64,000 bases of DNA from JAMLHH01 sp037189845 (GCA_037189845.1 JBBCIS010000003.1:496001-560000); one strand, 5' to 3'; positions 7,505 to 20,522 are shown, numbered from the stretch's first letter. Made by a program: numbers and translations. The notes: generated from the letters alone by a model not told the origin.

Positions 7505-10500
7505 TTAATCAATATCGTGATGAAGTTTGGAAGATAAAGCACTCATCTCTTTTTTAGAGCCTACTGAGATTTCTTCAAATTCTCTCACACCGGTACCTGC
7601 AGGAATTCTGTGACCAACGATCACATTTTCTTTCAATCCAAGCATGAAGTCTTTAGATGCAGAAATAGCTGCATGGTTCAAGACTTTAGTCGTTTCCTGG
7701 AAGGAAGCCGCAGAAATCCAGCTGCTTGTAGATAATGAAGATCTTGTGATACCTTGTAGCAATGGCCTGGAGGTTGCAGGCAATGCATCTCTGTGCTGAA
7801 CCAACGTTTTATCATTTCTCTTCAGATAAGAGTTTTCTTCTCTGATCTGACGAAGCGTCACGATATCACCAGCTTTCAATATCTCCGAATCACCGGCATC
7901 TGTCACTACTTTTTTATCGTAGATCCAGTCATTTTGCTCAATGAATTCAAACTTATCTACAGAAGTTTTCTCTAGGAATCTTGTATCTCCCGGATCCTCA
8001 ATGAATACGTCTCTCAACATTTGACGAACAATTGTTTCGATATGCTTATCATTGATTTTCACACCTTGCAAACGATAAACCTCCTGAATTTCATTTACCA
8101 GGTACTCTTGCAACGCAAAAGGACCTTTGATATCCAGAATGTCTGTAGGAGTAATAGATCCATCGGACAATGGCATACCCGCTTTTACAAAGTCCCCATC
8201 CTGAACAAGGATATGTTTAGTCAATGGCACTAAGTATTTTCTGATTGTTCCATCTTTACCTTCTACTGCAATCTCACGGTTACCTCTTTTGATTTTACCG
8301 AAAGATACAACACCGTCAATTTCAGAAACTTTAGCAGGGTTTGAAGGGTTACGAGCCTCAAACAACTCAGTAACTCTCGGAAGACCTCCCGTGATGTCAC
8401 GTACTTTAGATAGTGTACGAGGAATCTTAGCGATGATTTGTCCAGGTTGGATATCCTGATTGTCATTCACTGAAATGTGAGAACCAACCGGAATAGAATA
8501 ACTATAGATATCTTTTCCTGAAGCATCTGTCACAAGAATCGAAGGTGTTTTTTTCTTATCTCTCGACTCGATAGTTACTTTCTCTCTGTGACCTGTTTGC
8601 TCATCTACCTCTTCGCGGTATGTGATACCTTCAATTACGTTGTCATATTTGATTGTACCTTTGTACTCAGAGATGATCACCGCATTATATGGATCCCAGT
8701 TACAGATAATATCACCTTTTTTGACGTTTTGGTTATCTTTTACAGACAAAATAGCACCATAAGGGATATTATTGGTCATCAAGACCTTACCGCTATCCTT
8801 GTCAATAATTCTAAACTCACCAGTACGTCCGATCACGACTTTTCTTACTTCGCCGTCATCACCTTCCTGTTTAGCAGTTTTTACACTGTCAAACTCTATT
8901 TTACCGTCAAATTTAGCTACTAACTGAGAACCTGCAGCGATACTGGATGCTGTACCACCCGTGTGGAAAGTACGTAGTGTCAACTGTGTACCAGGCTCAC
9001 CGATAGACTGTGCAGAGATGATACCTACTGCATCACCCAACTCAGCGGTTCTGTTTGTAGCCAGGTTACGACCGTAGCATTTCACACAAACACCTCTGCG
9101 TTTCTCACAAGTCAATACTGATCTGATTTCTACTGAGTCAATAGGAGATTCTTCTATAATCTGACCTTTTGCTTCATCAATCATTTCACCTGCCTCAATG
9201 ATCAGCTCATTAGTGATCGGGTGATAGATATCATTCAATGACGTACGACCAACGATTCTGTCGAATAACGGCTCTACCTCTTCCTCATTATCTTTTAATG
9301 CAGAAACTGTCAAACCTCTTAATGTGCCACAATCTTCGTCAGTGATCACCACATCCTGAGCTACATCTACCAGACGACGTGTAAGGTAACCCGCGTCAGC
9401 CGTTTTCAAAGCCGTATCCGCAAGACCCTTACGCGCACCGTGTGTAGAGATGAAGTATTCCAATACGGAAAGACCATCCTTGAAGTTGGATAAGATCGGG
9501 TTTTCAATGATCTCACCGCCTGTAGAACCGGATTTACGTGGCTTAGCCATCAATCCCCTGATACCTGCAAGCTGCTTGATCTGTTGCTTGGAACCCCTTG
9601 CTCCTGAATCCAGCATCATGTATACTGAGTTGAAACCTTGCTTATCAGAAGAAATTTCTCTCATCAGCGTTTCTGTAATTCTCGTATCCACACGTGTCCA
9701 GATATCAATCACCTGGTTGTAACGCTCATTGTTAGTGATAAGACCCATGTTATAGTTCATAGTCACCTCATCTACTTCTTCCTGAGCATTGCTTAGTAAT
9801 TCCGGCTTCACATCCGGAATGATCAGGTCATCGATATTGAATGAAAGACCACCTTTGAATGCCCAACGGAAACCGATATCCTTGATATCATCCAGGAATT
9901 TCACAGTTGTCGGGTTATCTGTCAGCGTCAATACATCACCAATAACGTTTTTCAAACTTTTCTTAGTCAATAGCTGATTAACGTATCCTACTTTCTCAGG
10001 TACTACTTCATTGAAGATCAAACGACCCACAGTAGTTTCAATCAGCTTATTGACTATCTGTCCGTTTTCACGAACATTTACTTTACATTTTACCCATGCA
10101 TGAAGATCTGCTCTTCTTTCATTGTAAGCGATGATAGCTTCTTCTGATGAATAGAATGCCAACCCTTCTCCTTTGATGGTTTCCTTGTCATTAGTTCTTT
10201 TACCTTTTGTGATATAGTAAAGACCTAATACCATGTCCTGGGAAGGAATAGTCACCGGAGTACCATTTTGTGGATTCAGGATATTATGAGAAGCCAGCAT
10301 CAATAATTGAGCTTCCAATACTGACGCGTTGCTCAAAGGTACGTGAACTGCCATCTGGTCACCGTCAAAGTCCGCGTTGAATGCAGAACATACTAACGGG
10401 TGCAGCTGGATTGCCTTACCTTCGATCATCTTAGGCTGGAATGCCTGCATAGACAATCTGTGAAGAGTCGGGGCACGATTCAACATTACCGGATGACCTT

Positions 10501-11815
10501 TCATCACGTTTTCAAGGATATCCCAGATAACTGCTTCTTTTTTATCTACTAGTTTCTTAGCTGATTTTACAGTTTTAACGATACCTCTTTCAATCAGCTT
10601 TCTGATGATAAACGGTTTGAAAAGTTCCGCTGCCATATCTTTTGGCAAACCACACTCATGCAGCTTTAATTCAGGACCTACAACAATTACCGAACGACCA
10701 GAATAGTCAACACGCTTACCCAATAAGTTCTGACGGAAACGTCCTTGCTTACCTTTCAATACATCAGAAAGAGATTTCAATGCACGACCACCTTCAGCTT
10801 TAACAGCATTTGTTTTTCTGGAGTTATCGAACAATGAGTCTACTGCTTCCTGAAGCATTCTCTTCTCATTACGTAAGATGACCTCAGGAGCTTTGATCTC
10901 AATCAATCTTTTCAGACGATTGTTTCTGATGATAACTCTTCTGTACAAGTCATTCAAGTCAGAAGAAGCAAATCTACCTCCATCCAAAGGAACTAACGGA
11001 CGCAGCTCCGGTGGAATTACCGGAAGGTATTGTACGACAGTCCACTCGGGTCTGTTTTCAGTATGAGTATTAGCATCTCTGAATGCTTCTACAACGCTCA
11101 AACGTTTTAGTGCTTCAGATTTTCTTTGCTGAGAAGTTTCCGTAGAAGCTTTGTGTCTCAACGAAGCTGCCAATGAATCCAGATCCAGTCTTGCTAATAG
11201 ATCTTTAACAGCTTCACCACCCATTTTAGCGATGAATTTATTCGGATCTGAATCATCCAGATGCTGGTTGCCTGCAGGCAGGTTATCCAGGATATCCAGA
11301 TATTCTTCCTCTGTCAAAAGATCCAAATAGCTATGAACTTTTACTTCATTACCTACTTGTAAGCCATCCGCCAAAACACCTGGTTGAATAACTACAAAAC
11401 GCTCATAATAAACGATAGTCTCCATGTTTTTAGAAGAAAGTCCCAACATGTAACCTATCTTATTAGGAAGTGATTTGAAGTACCAGATGTGAACGATAGG
11501 AACTACCAGCTTGATATGCCCCATTCTTTCACGACGTACTTTCTTCTCTGTTACTTCTACACCACAACGGTCACAAACGATTCCTTTATAACGGATTCTT
11601 TTGTATTTACCACAGTAGCATTCGTAATCTTTGGTAGGACCGAAGATACGCTCACAGAAAAGACCTTCCATCTCAGGCTTATAAGTCCTGTAGTTGATGG
11701 TTTCAGGTTTTTTCACTTCACCGAAAGAACGCTCTAAGATGTTATCCGGAGAGGCTAGTTTGATAGTGATTGATTTAAAATCACTTTTTATTTTAATATC
11801 CTTTTTAAAAGGCAT
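7505..11815 (-). CDS. rpoC: RNA polymerase beta' subunit
   Basis: This is the largest subunit of RNA polymerase, 1436 residues from the ATG at 11815; a TTG two codons upstream is a less likely start. The N-terminal zinc site CYCGKYKRIRYKGIVCDRCG is intact, and the catalytic magnesium motif NADFDGDQM lies near residue 467. The bridge-helix and trigger-loop region (GARGSKQQIKQLAG; QSIGEPGTQLTLRTFHTGG) and the second zinc-binding cysteine set (CEKRRGVCVKCYG) follow. It is read as the downstream gene of rpoB with a 26-nt spacer and is the last gene of the ribosomal protein-polymerase operon, ending at the terminator at 7447-7480. Confidence 0.99.
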   Translation of the reverse strand: MPFKKDIKIKSDFKSITIKLASPDNILERSFGEVKKPETINYRTYKPEMEGLFCERIFGPTKDYECYCGKYKRIRYKGIVCDRCGVEVTEKKVRRERMGHIKLVVPIVHIWYFKSLPNKIGYMLGLSSKNMETIVYYERFVVIQPGVLADGLQVGNEVKVHSYLDLLTEEEYLDILDNLPAGNQHLDDSDPNKFIAKMGGEAVKDLLARLDLDSLAASLRHKASTETSQQRKSEALKRLSVVEAFRDANTHTENRPEWTVVQYLPVIPPELRPLVPLDGGRFASSDLNDLYRRVIIRNNRLKRLIEIKAPEVILRNEKRMLQEAVDSLFDNSRKTNAVKAEGGRALKSLSDVLKGKQGRFRQNLLGKRVDYSGRSVIVVGPELKLHECGLPKDMAAELFKPFIIRKLIERGIVKTVKSAKKLVDKKEAVIWDILENVMKGHPVMLNRAPTLHRLSMQAFQPKMIEGKAIQLHPLVCSAFNADFDGDQMAVHVPLSNASVLEAQLLMLASHNILNPQNGTPVTIPSQDMVLGLYYITKGKRTNDKETIKGEGLAFYSSEEAIIAYNERRADLHAWVKCKVNVRENGQIVNKLIETTVGRLIFNEVVPEKVGYVNQLLTKKSLKNVIGDVLTLTDNPTTVKFLDDIKDIGFRWAFKGGLSFNIDDLIIPDVKPELLSNAQEEVDEVTMNYNMGLITNNERYNQVIDIWTRVDTRITETLMREISSDKQGFNSVYMMLDSGARGSKQQIKQLAGIRGLMAKPRKSGSTGGEIIENPILSNFKDGLSVLEYFISTHGARKGLADTALKTADAGYLTRRLVDVAQDVVITDEDCGTLRGLTVSALKDNEEEVEPLFDRIVGRTSLNDIYHPITNELIIEAGEMIDEAKGQIIEESPIDSVEIRSVLTCEKRRGVCVKCYGRNLATNRTAELGDAVGIISAQSIGEPGTQLTLRTFHTGGTASSIAAGSQLVAKFDGKIEFDSVKTAKQEGDDGEVRKVVIGRTGEFRIIDKDSGKVLMTNNIPYGAILSVKDNQNVKKGDIICNWDPYNAVIISEYKGTIKYDNVIEGITYREEVDEQTGHREKVTIESRDKKKTPSILVTDASGKDIYSYSIPVGSHISVNDNQDIQPGQIIAKIPRTLSKVRDITGGLPRVTELFEARNPSNPAKVSEIDGVVSFGKIKRGNREIAVEGKDGTIRKYLVPLTKHILVQDGDFVKAGMPLSDGSITPTDILDIKGPFALQEYLVNEIQEVYRLQGVKINDKHIETIVRQMLRDVFIEDPGDTRFLEKTSVDKFEFIEQNDWIYDKKVVTDAGDSEILKAGDIVTLRQIREENSYLKRNDKTLVQHRDALPATSRPLLQGITRSSLSTSSWISAASFQETTKVLNHAAISASKDFMLGLKENVIVGHRIPAGTGVREFEEISVGSKKEMSALSSKLHHDID

Positions 11816-11841
11816 ATGCAATTTTTTTAGCCGTTAAGAAT

Positions 11842-15669
<3,828 letters not shown>

Positions 15670-15699
15670 AGACAAGAAATGTTGTTAAATTAAATGGCT

Positions 15700-15766
15700 A
15701 AGTGTCTAAGCAGAAATTCATCTGCCAGACACTTAACATATAGGATAATACCTTAGAGATAAGGTA
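15700..15766 (-). promoter_or_regulatory. Two tandem hairpins in the rplL-rpoB spacer
   Basis: Just after the rplL stop the minus strand has TACCTTA-TCTC-TAAGGTA (15749-15766). Next comes a long hairpin made of TAAGTGTCT/AGACACTTA arms (15699-15707 with 15727-15735) and an inner GCAGA/TCTGC pair (15710-15714 with 15721-15725). Neither is followed by a T-run, so they do not look like simple terminators. In Escherichia coli this same spacer carries a partial attenuator and an RNase III cleavage site that set the ratio of L7/L12 to polymerase. A comparable role here is inference. Confidence 0.6.
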
Positions 15767-15772
15767 GTAGAA

Positions 15773-16150
15773 TTACTTCAATTCTACTGTAGCACCTGCT
15801 TCTTCTAACTTAGCTTTTAAAGACTCAGCATCATCTTTAGTTGTGCCTTCTTTAACTGCTTTAGGAGCTCCGTCTACTAATTCTTTAGCTTCTTTAAGTC
15901 CTAAACCTGTAAGTTCTTTTACAACTTTAACAACTGCTAATTTCTGTGCACCAGCTTCTTTAAGGATTACATCGAAAGATGTTTTTTCTTCAACAGCAGC
16001 AGCTTCGCCACCAGCTGCAGGAGCAGCAACAGCTACAGCAGCAGCTGCGGGCTCAATACCATATTCGTCTTTTAAGATTGCAGCAAGCTCGTTTACTTCT
16101 TTTACAGTAAGGTTTACAAGAGTTTCCGCTAATTGTTTTAAATCTGCCAT
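15773..16150 (-). CDS. rplL: 50S ribosomal protein L7/L12 (bL12)
   Basis: The 125-residue stalk protein has an N-terminal dimerisation domain (KQLAETLVNLTVKEVNELAAIL), an Ala/Gly-rich hinge at about residues 36-52, and the C-terminal factor-binding domain (EKTSFDVILKEAGAQKLAVVK...TGLGLKEAKELVDGAPK). It recruits and stimulates translational GTPases such as the EF-Tu encoded in the same block. It is separated by 70 bp from rplJ and by the hairpin-containing spacer from rpoB. bL12 is needed in several copies per ribosome, whereas beta is not, which makes the downstream hairpins interesting. Confidence 0.98.
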   Translation of the reverse strand: MADLKQLAETLVNLTVKEVNELAAILKDEYGIEPAAAAVAVAAPAAGGEAAAVEEKTSFDVILKEAGAQKLAVVKVVKELTGLGLKEAKELVDGAPKAVKEGTTKDDAESLKAKLEEAGATVELK

Positions 16151-16220
16151 TTCAGCGTTTTTTTAAATTTTGTAGAGAATTGTTTTCTTTATAATAATTG
16201 TTGCTTGGAAGTCATCCAAA

Positions 16221-16742
16221 TTAAGCTGCTCTTTCTTCGAGCGCTTTAACAAGACCTGCGATTGTATTACCACCTGATTTAAGTGCGGAAATAACATTTT
16301 TCGCAGGAGATTGAAGAAGTCCGATCACTTCACCAACGAGTTCTTCTTTAGATTTCAAAGTACTCAATGCTTTCAATTGATCATCGCCAACGAAAACAGC
16401 GCTGTCAATATATGCACCTTTAACAAGTGGCTTCGGATTTTTCTTACGGAATTCGGTAATTAATTTGCCCGGTACGTTAGCTGTTTCTGTAAACATTACA
16501 GCTGTAGGACCCGCCAAAATTACATCTAGCTGTTCTGAATATTTTCCGGTTTCCTGAAGAGCTTTTTTAATTAAAGTGTTTTTAGCTACCTGAAGTTTTA
16601 CTCCTTGCTTGAAACACTCTCTACGTAAGTTATTTACGTGCTCAACTGTCAATCCCGATGTATCAGTAAAGTAGAAGAAATCACCTGCACTGAAAGACTC
16701 AATCAGTCCTTCAAGTACATTTTGTTTATCTGCTTTGTTCAT
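16221..16742 (-). CDS. rplJ: 50S ribosomal protein L10 (uL10)
   Basis: This 173-residue protein forms the base of the L7/L12 stalk. The N-terminal RNA-binding domain (MNKADKQNVLEGLIESFSAG, then TSGLTVEHVNNLRRECFKQG) and the conserved GPTAVMF segment are clear. The C-terminal helix (NTIAGLVKALEERAA) anchors L7/L12 dimers. It follows rplA after 27 nt. That is a short space for the L10 autoregulatory leader known from other bacteria; any such control must use the rplA-rplJ junction or coding sequence. Confidence 0.98.
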   Translation of the reverse strand: MNKADKQNVLEGLIESFSAGDFFYFTDTSGLTVEHVNNLRRECFKQGVKLQVAKNTLIKKALQETGKYSEQLDVILAGPTAVMFTETANVPGKLITEFRKKNPKPLVKGAYIDSAVFVGDDQLKALSTLKSKEELVGEVIGLLQSPAKNVISALKSGGNTIAGLVKALEERAA

Positions 16743-16769
16743 TTTGTTCTTTTGTTTTTACTTTAAAGC

Positions 16770-17465
16770 TTACAGACCAGATACGGATTTAACATCCAAC
16801 TGCACTGACGGACTCATAGTAGTTGCTAAATAAACACTTTTGAAATAGATACCTTTTGCAGCAGATGGCTTCATACGTGATAAAGTTACCAATACCTCTT
16901 TCGCATTGTCCTGAATTTGCTCAGGAGTAAAATCGATACGTCCGATAGATGCATGGATGATACCGAATTTGTCAATTTTGAAAGAAATTTTACCTTTTTT
17001 CACTTCAGTTACTGCATCACCTACGTTATCGGTTACAGTTCCTGATTTAGGGTTAGGCATTAAGTTACGAGGACCTAATACACGTCCTAATCTACCGATT
17101 TTAGGCATTACACTTGGAGTAGCGATGATGACATCGATATCCGTCCAACCACTGTTGATTTTATCGATATACTCGTCTAGTCCAACGTAATCTGCACCAG
17201 CAGCTTTTGCTTCAGCCTCTTTATCAGCCGGGCAAAGCACCAATACGGTTTTAGATTTACCAGTACCATGTGGTAAACTAACCGTACCTCTCAAAGCTTG
17301 GTCAGGTTTACGAGGGTCAACTCCGAGTCTTACGTGTAAGTCAACAGATGAGTTGAATTTAGTAGTGTTGATCTCTTTGACCAACTGCGCAGCCTGATCC
17401 AGTGAGTAAAGCTTACCTTTCTCAACTTTGGAATTTACAGCGCTTCTTCTTTTAGCTACTTTCAC
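16770..17465 (-). CDS. rplA: 50S ribosomal protein L1 (uL1)
   Basis: The 231-residue L1-stalk protein contains the KFNSSVDLHVRLGVDPRKPDQALRG-type N-terminal region. The uL1 signature around LGPRNLMPNPKSGTV is present near residues 130-145. It binds 23S rRNA and helps release deacylated tRNA from the E site. It lies 27 nt past rplK. In many bacteria L1 represses rplKA through a leader before rplK; here the nusG-rplK gap is only 3 nt, so that leader is not in its usual place. Confidence 0.98.
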   Translation of the reverse strand: MKVAKRRSAVNSKVEKGKLYSLDQAAQLVKEINTTKFNSSVDLHVRLGVDPRKPDQALRGTVSLPHGTGKSKTVLVLCPADKEAEAKAAGADYVGLDEYIDKINSGWTDIDVIIATPSVMPKIGRLGRVLGPRNLMPNPKSGTVTDNVGDAVTEVKKGKISFKIDKFGIIHASIGRIDFTPEQIQDNAKEVLVTLSRMKPSAAKGIYFKSVYLATTMSPSVQLDVKSVSGL

Positions 17466-17492
17466 CTCTATAATAATTTAATTCGTTAAGTA

Positions 17493-17936
17493 TTAGTCTT
17501 GCCAGGGAGCAGTACCTGTAACTGTAATACCGATACTTCTTGCAGAACCGGCAATCATTTTCATTGCAGATTCAACTGTGAAGCAGTTTAAGTCAGGCAT
17601 TTTGATCTCAGCAATTTCTCTCACCTGATCCCAGGAGATTGTTCCTACTTTATTTCTGTTTGATTGAGCAGAACCAGTTTTTACGCTAGTGTACTCTTTC
17701 AATAAAGAAGTAGCAGGAGGAGTTTTCACAACAAATGTGAAAGATTTGTCTTTGTAAACAGTGATTACAACAGGACAAACTTTACCCATTTTATCTTGTG
17801 TAGCAGCATTGAATTGTTTACAGAACTCCATGATGTTAACACCTTTCGAACCCAATGCCGGACCGATTGGAGGTGCAGGGTTTGCAGAGCCACCCTTCAC
17901 CTGGAGTTTAATAAAGGTTTCGATTTCTTTAGCCAT
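17493..17936 (-). CDS. rplK: 50S ribosomal protein L11 (uL11)
   Basis: The 147-residue product has the L11 N-terminal PAPPIGPALGSKGVNIMEFC motif and the rRNA-binding C-terminal domain (AGSARSIGITVTG). It forms the GTPase-associated centre with L10 and L7/L12. It starts 3 nt past the nusG stop, which implies translational coupling. All hallmark proline and glycine residues of the thiopeptide-binding region are retained. Confidence 0.98.
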   Translation of the reverse strand: MAKEIETFIKLQVKGGSANPAPPIGPALGSKGVNIMEFCKQFNAATQDKMGKVCPVVITVYKDKSFTFVVKTPPATSLLKEYTSVKTGSAQSNRNKVGTISWDQVREIAEIKMPDLNCFTVESAMKMIAGSARSIGITVTGTAPWQD

Positions 17937-17939
17937 CGC

Positions 17940-18488
17940 TTATTGTTGTTTTTCGACTTGCATAAAATTCAATTCAACAGGAGTTTTTCTGCCGAATATC
18001 TTAACAGTCACTTTTAATTTCTTTTTGTCTTCAAGTACTTCCTCGATTGTACCAAAGAAGTCATTAAAAGGACCATCTGTTATCTTGACTGATTCCCCTA
18101 CTAAGAATGGTTCGGAAGCTGAATCACCTGTTTCAGTCATTTCATCCACTTTACCTAATATCCTATTCACCTCAGATTTAGGAAGCGGAAACGGGTTTTC
18201 TTTACCTAAGAAATGGATCACTCCATTTGTAGAATTGATTGTAGAAACGATATCTCCGTTTAATTTTTTCGGATCTGCTTCTACCAATAAATACCCCGGG
18301 AAAAGATTTCTTTCAGAAATTACTTTTTTCCCGTTTTTCAGTTTATACACTTTTTCAGTCGGTACTAATATCTGGGAAATAGCATCAGACCAATTTGAGC
18401 GAGAAACTTCCAACTCAATTTGATCTCTTAGCTTTTTTTCTTTTCCACTGATGACCCTGAGGACATACCATTTTTTATCTTCAGCCAT
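17940..18488 (-). CDS. nusG: Transcription elongation/antitermination factor NusG
   Basis: This 182-residue protein has the NGN domain (KKWYVLRVISGKEKKLRDQIE, then LFPGYLLVEA) and a C-terminal KOW domain (LVGESVKITDGPFNDFFGTIEEV). It binds the RNA polymerase clamp and links transcription to translation or termination. It starts 10 nt after secE, so secE, nusG and rplK are tightly packed. The length is typical of Bacteroidota NusG and no insertion is visible. Confidence 0.97.
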   Translation of the reverse strand: MAEDKKWYVLRVISGKEKKLRDQIELEVSRSNWSDAISQILVPTEKVYKLKNGKKVISERNLFPGYLLVEADPKKLNGDIVSTINSTNGVIHFLGKENPFPLPKSEVNRILGKVDEMTETGDSASEPFLVGESVKITDGPFNDFFGTIEEVLEDKKKLKVTVKIFGRKTPVELNFMQVEKQQ

Positions 18489-18498
18489 GATTCGTCCT

Positions 18499-18696
18499 TT
18501 AGTTGATTAACTTATAGATGAAATCGTTGAAAAGCAAGTTTCCAGATAAATCCATCAAACCAATCACTAAGGCAATAATAATTGAAGCAACTGCTACAAT
18601 TACCGCACTTTTTTGTAGTTCTTTCAAAGTTGGCCAGGTTACTCTGTTCATCAACTCATCGTAAGACTCTCTGAAATATGTCAATATACTATTCAT
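18499..18696 (-). CDS. secE: Preprotein translocase subunit SecE
   Basis: A 65-residue single-span SecE of the short type. It begins at ATG 18696 (a TTG at 18702 is the alternative). An amphipathic cytosolic helix with the conserved ELMNRVTWPTLKELQKSA comes first, followed by one membrane helix (VIVAVASIIIALVIGLMDLSG). It stabilises SecY in the export channel. It lies between tRNA-Trp and nusG, the order seen in most bacteria. Confidence 0.95.
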   Translation of the reverse strand: MNSILTYFRESYDELMNRVTWPTLKELQKSAVIVAVASIIIALVIGLMDLSGNLLFNDFIYKLIN

Positions 18697-18713
18697 CTTC
18701 AAAGTTTTCGCTG

Positions 18714-18784
18714 CACGGGCACAAGGATTCGAACCCTGATCAAAGGTTTTGGAGACCTCTATTCTACCATTGAACTATGCCCGT
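18714..18784 (-). tRNA. trnW: tRNA-Trp (CCA anticodon)
   Basis: The minus strand folds into a cloverleaf: acceptor ACGGGCA with TGCCCGT and discriminator G, D-arm GTTC/GAAT, anticodon stem GAGGT/ACCTT around the loop CTCCAAA, and T-arm with GGTTCGAATCC. The anticodon CCA reads UGG. The CCA end is not encoded. It lies between tuf and secE and is probably cut from their common transcript. Confidence 0.97.
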
Positions 18785-18842
18785 AAAAAGATAGTAATGG
18801 CTAATGGACGAACCACTAGCCATTACTGATTTATTCAATTAA

Positions 18843-20030
18843 TTATTTAATGATTTCAGTAACCTGACCAGCACCTACTGTTCTACCGCCTTCACGGATA
18901 GCGAATTTAAGACCTTTTTCAAGGGCTACAGGGTAGATCAATTTTACAGTAAGAGTTACGTTATCACCCGGCATAACCATCTCTACACCTTCCGGCATAG
19001 TGATTTCACCAGTTACGTCTGTAGTTCTCAAGTAGAACTGTGGACGGTATTTGTTAAAGAATGGAGTATGACGACCACCTTCTTCTTTAGAAAGAACGTA
19101 TACTTCACATTTGAACTCAGTATGAGGAGTGATAGTACCTGGCTTACAGATTACCTGACCACGTTTGATATCGTTTTTGTCGATACCACGCAACAAGATA
19201 CCTACGTTGTCACCAGCTTCACCTTCGTCCAGAATTTTACGGAACATCTCAACACCTGTTACAGTAGAAGTAGATGGTTTTTCCTGAAGACCAACAATTT
19301 CAACCGGATCACCAGTGTGGATGATACCTCTTTCAATTCTACCAGTTGCAACTGTACCACGACCAGTGATAGAGAATACGTCTTCAACCGGCATCAGGAA
19401 TGGTTTGTCGATAGCTCTTGGAGGAACCGGAATCCACTCGTCAACTGCATTCATAAGGTTTGTGATTGCTTCAACACCTACTTCTTCATCATTCAATGCA
19501 GCAAGTGCAGAACCCTGAATAACAGGCGTGTTGTCACCATCATAACCGTAGAAGCTCAACAAGTCTCTGATCTCCATCTCAACAAGCTCTAACAATTCAG
19601 GGTCATCTACCAAGTCAACTTTGTTCATGAAAACAACAAGTCTTGGAACACCTACCTGACGAGCAAGAAGGATGTGCTCACGAGTTTGTGGCATAGGACC
19701 ATCAGTAGAAGCTACTACGATGATCGCACCGTCCATCTGAGCAGCACCAGTCACCATGTTTTTTACGTAGTCAGCGTGACCAGGACAGTCAACGTGAGCG
19801 TAGTGACGGCTGTCAGTCTGGTACTCAACGTGTGCAGTATTGATTGTGATACCTCTTTCTTTTTCTTCCGGAGCTGCGTCGATAGAATCGTAATCTTTTT
19901 TCTCAGCAAGACCTCTTTTTGAAAGAGTGTAAGTAATAGCAGCAGTCAACGTAGTTTTACCGTGGTCAACGTGACCAATAGTACCGATATTTACGTGCGG
20001 CTTATCTTTTACAAATTTTTCTTTAGCCAT
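18843..20030 (-). CDS. tuf: Elongation factor Tu
   Basis: The 395-residue GTPase delivers aminoacyl-tRNA to the ribosome. The G1 motif GHVDHGKT (about residues 19-26), the RGITI effector loop, DCPGHADY (G3) and NKVD (G4) are all intact, and domains 2 and 3 are complete. The gene sits directly after four tRNA genes in the arrangement of Escherichia coli tufB, and before tRNA-Trp and secE. Codon use looks strongly biased, as expected for a very highly expressed gene. Confidence 0.99.
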   Translation of the reverse strand: MAKEKFVKDKPHVNIGTIGHVDHGKTTLTAAITYTLSKRGLAEKKDYDSIDAAPEEKERGITINTAHVEYQTDSRHYAHVDCPGHADYVKNMVTGAAQMDGAIIVVASTDGPMPQTREHILLARQVGVPRLVVFMNKVDLVDDPELLELVEMEIRDLLSFYGYDGDNTPVIQGSALAALNDEEVGVEAITNLMNAVDEWIPVPPRAIDKPFLMPVEDVFSITGRGTVATGRIERGIIHTGDPVEIVGLQEKPSTSTVTGVEMFRKILDEGEAGDNVGILLRGIDKNDIKRGQVICKPGTITPHTEFKCEVYVLSKEEGGRHTPFFNKYRPQFYLRTTDVTGEITMPEGVEMVMPGDNVTLTVKLIYPVALEKGLKFAIREGGRTVGAGQVTEIIK

Positions 20031-20079
20031 GACAAATGGTTTAAATATAGTTAGGAATTTCTTTAATTCTTCTTCACAG

Positions 20080-20151
<72 letters not shown>

Positions 20152-20161
20152 TTAGTTTCAG

Positions 20162-20234
20162 AGCGGATGACGAGACTCGAACCCGCGACCCTCAGCTTGG
20201 AAGGCTGATGCTCTACCAACTGAGCTACATCCGC
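20162..20234 (-). tRNA. trnG: tRNA-Gly (TCC anticodon)
   Basis: Cloverleaf on the minus strand: acceptor GCGGATG with CATCCGC, anticodon stem TCAGC/GCTGA around CTTCCAA (anticodon TCC, reading GGA/GGG), and T-arm GGGTTCGAGTC. It is 10 nt from the next tRNA-Thr, so they are processed from one precursor. Confidence 0.97.
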
Positions 20235-20258
20235 AATTTCTCCTGAAAAATAAAATGG

Positions 20259-20341
20259 TGGGGAGAACAGGATTCGAACCTGTGAAGGTGTAAACCAACA
20301 GATTTACAGTCTGTCCTCGTTGGCCGCTTGAGTATCTCCCC
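20259..20341 (-). tRNA. trnY: tRNA-Tyr (GTA anticodon)
   Basis: An 83-nt class II tRNA with the long variable arm of bacterial tRNA-Tyr. The acceptor GGGGAGA pairs with TCTCCCC (discriminator A). The anticodon stem ACAGA/TCTGT flanks CTGTAAA (anticodon GTA, reading UAC/UAU), and the T-arm carries GGTTCGAATCC. Confidence 0.97.
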
Positions 20342-20356
20342 GTCCATTTCAAATTG

Positions 20357-20429
20357 AGCCAGCAGAGGGACTCGAACCCCCGACCTGCTGATTACAAATC
20401 AGCAGCTCTACCAACTGAGCTATGCTGGC
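20357..20429 (-). tRNA. trnT: tRNA-Thr (TGT anticodon)
   Basis: First tRNA of the cluster in transcription order. The acceptor GCCAGCA pairs with TGCTGGC. The anticodon stem CTGAT/ATCAG flanks TTTGTAA (anticodon TGT, reading ACA/ACG), and the T-arm carries GGGTTCGAGTCC. With the GGT tRNA it brackets Tyr and Gly, giving the order Thr-Tyr-Gly-Thr-tuf. Confidence 0.97.
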
Positions 20430-20492
20430 CTCAACTTTGCATTATTTGCAAGAACTCACAAACTTATGTTGGGTTGTTTCCGTTTGAGGACG

Positions 20493-20522
20493 CAAATTTA
20501 CTACTAATTTTCACAATGCAAA
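20493..20522 (-). promoter_or_regulatory. Bacteroidota-type promoter of the tRNA-tuf transcript
   Basis: On the minus strand TTTG (20519-20522) is followed by 18 nt and TAAATTTG (20493-20500). This fits the Bacteroidota sigma consensus TTTG-N18..21-TAnnTTTG. The predicted start is about 60 nt upstream of tRNA-Thr(TGT), so it would drive the four tRNAs, tuf and probably the genes beyond. Confidence 0.7.

Noticed and set aside
17761..18423. 220-residue open frame on the plus strand
   Set aside because: It is antisense to nusG and rplK, lacks a recognisable domain and is low-complexity (Ser/Phe-rich).
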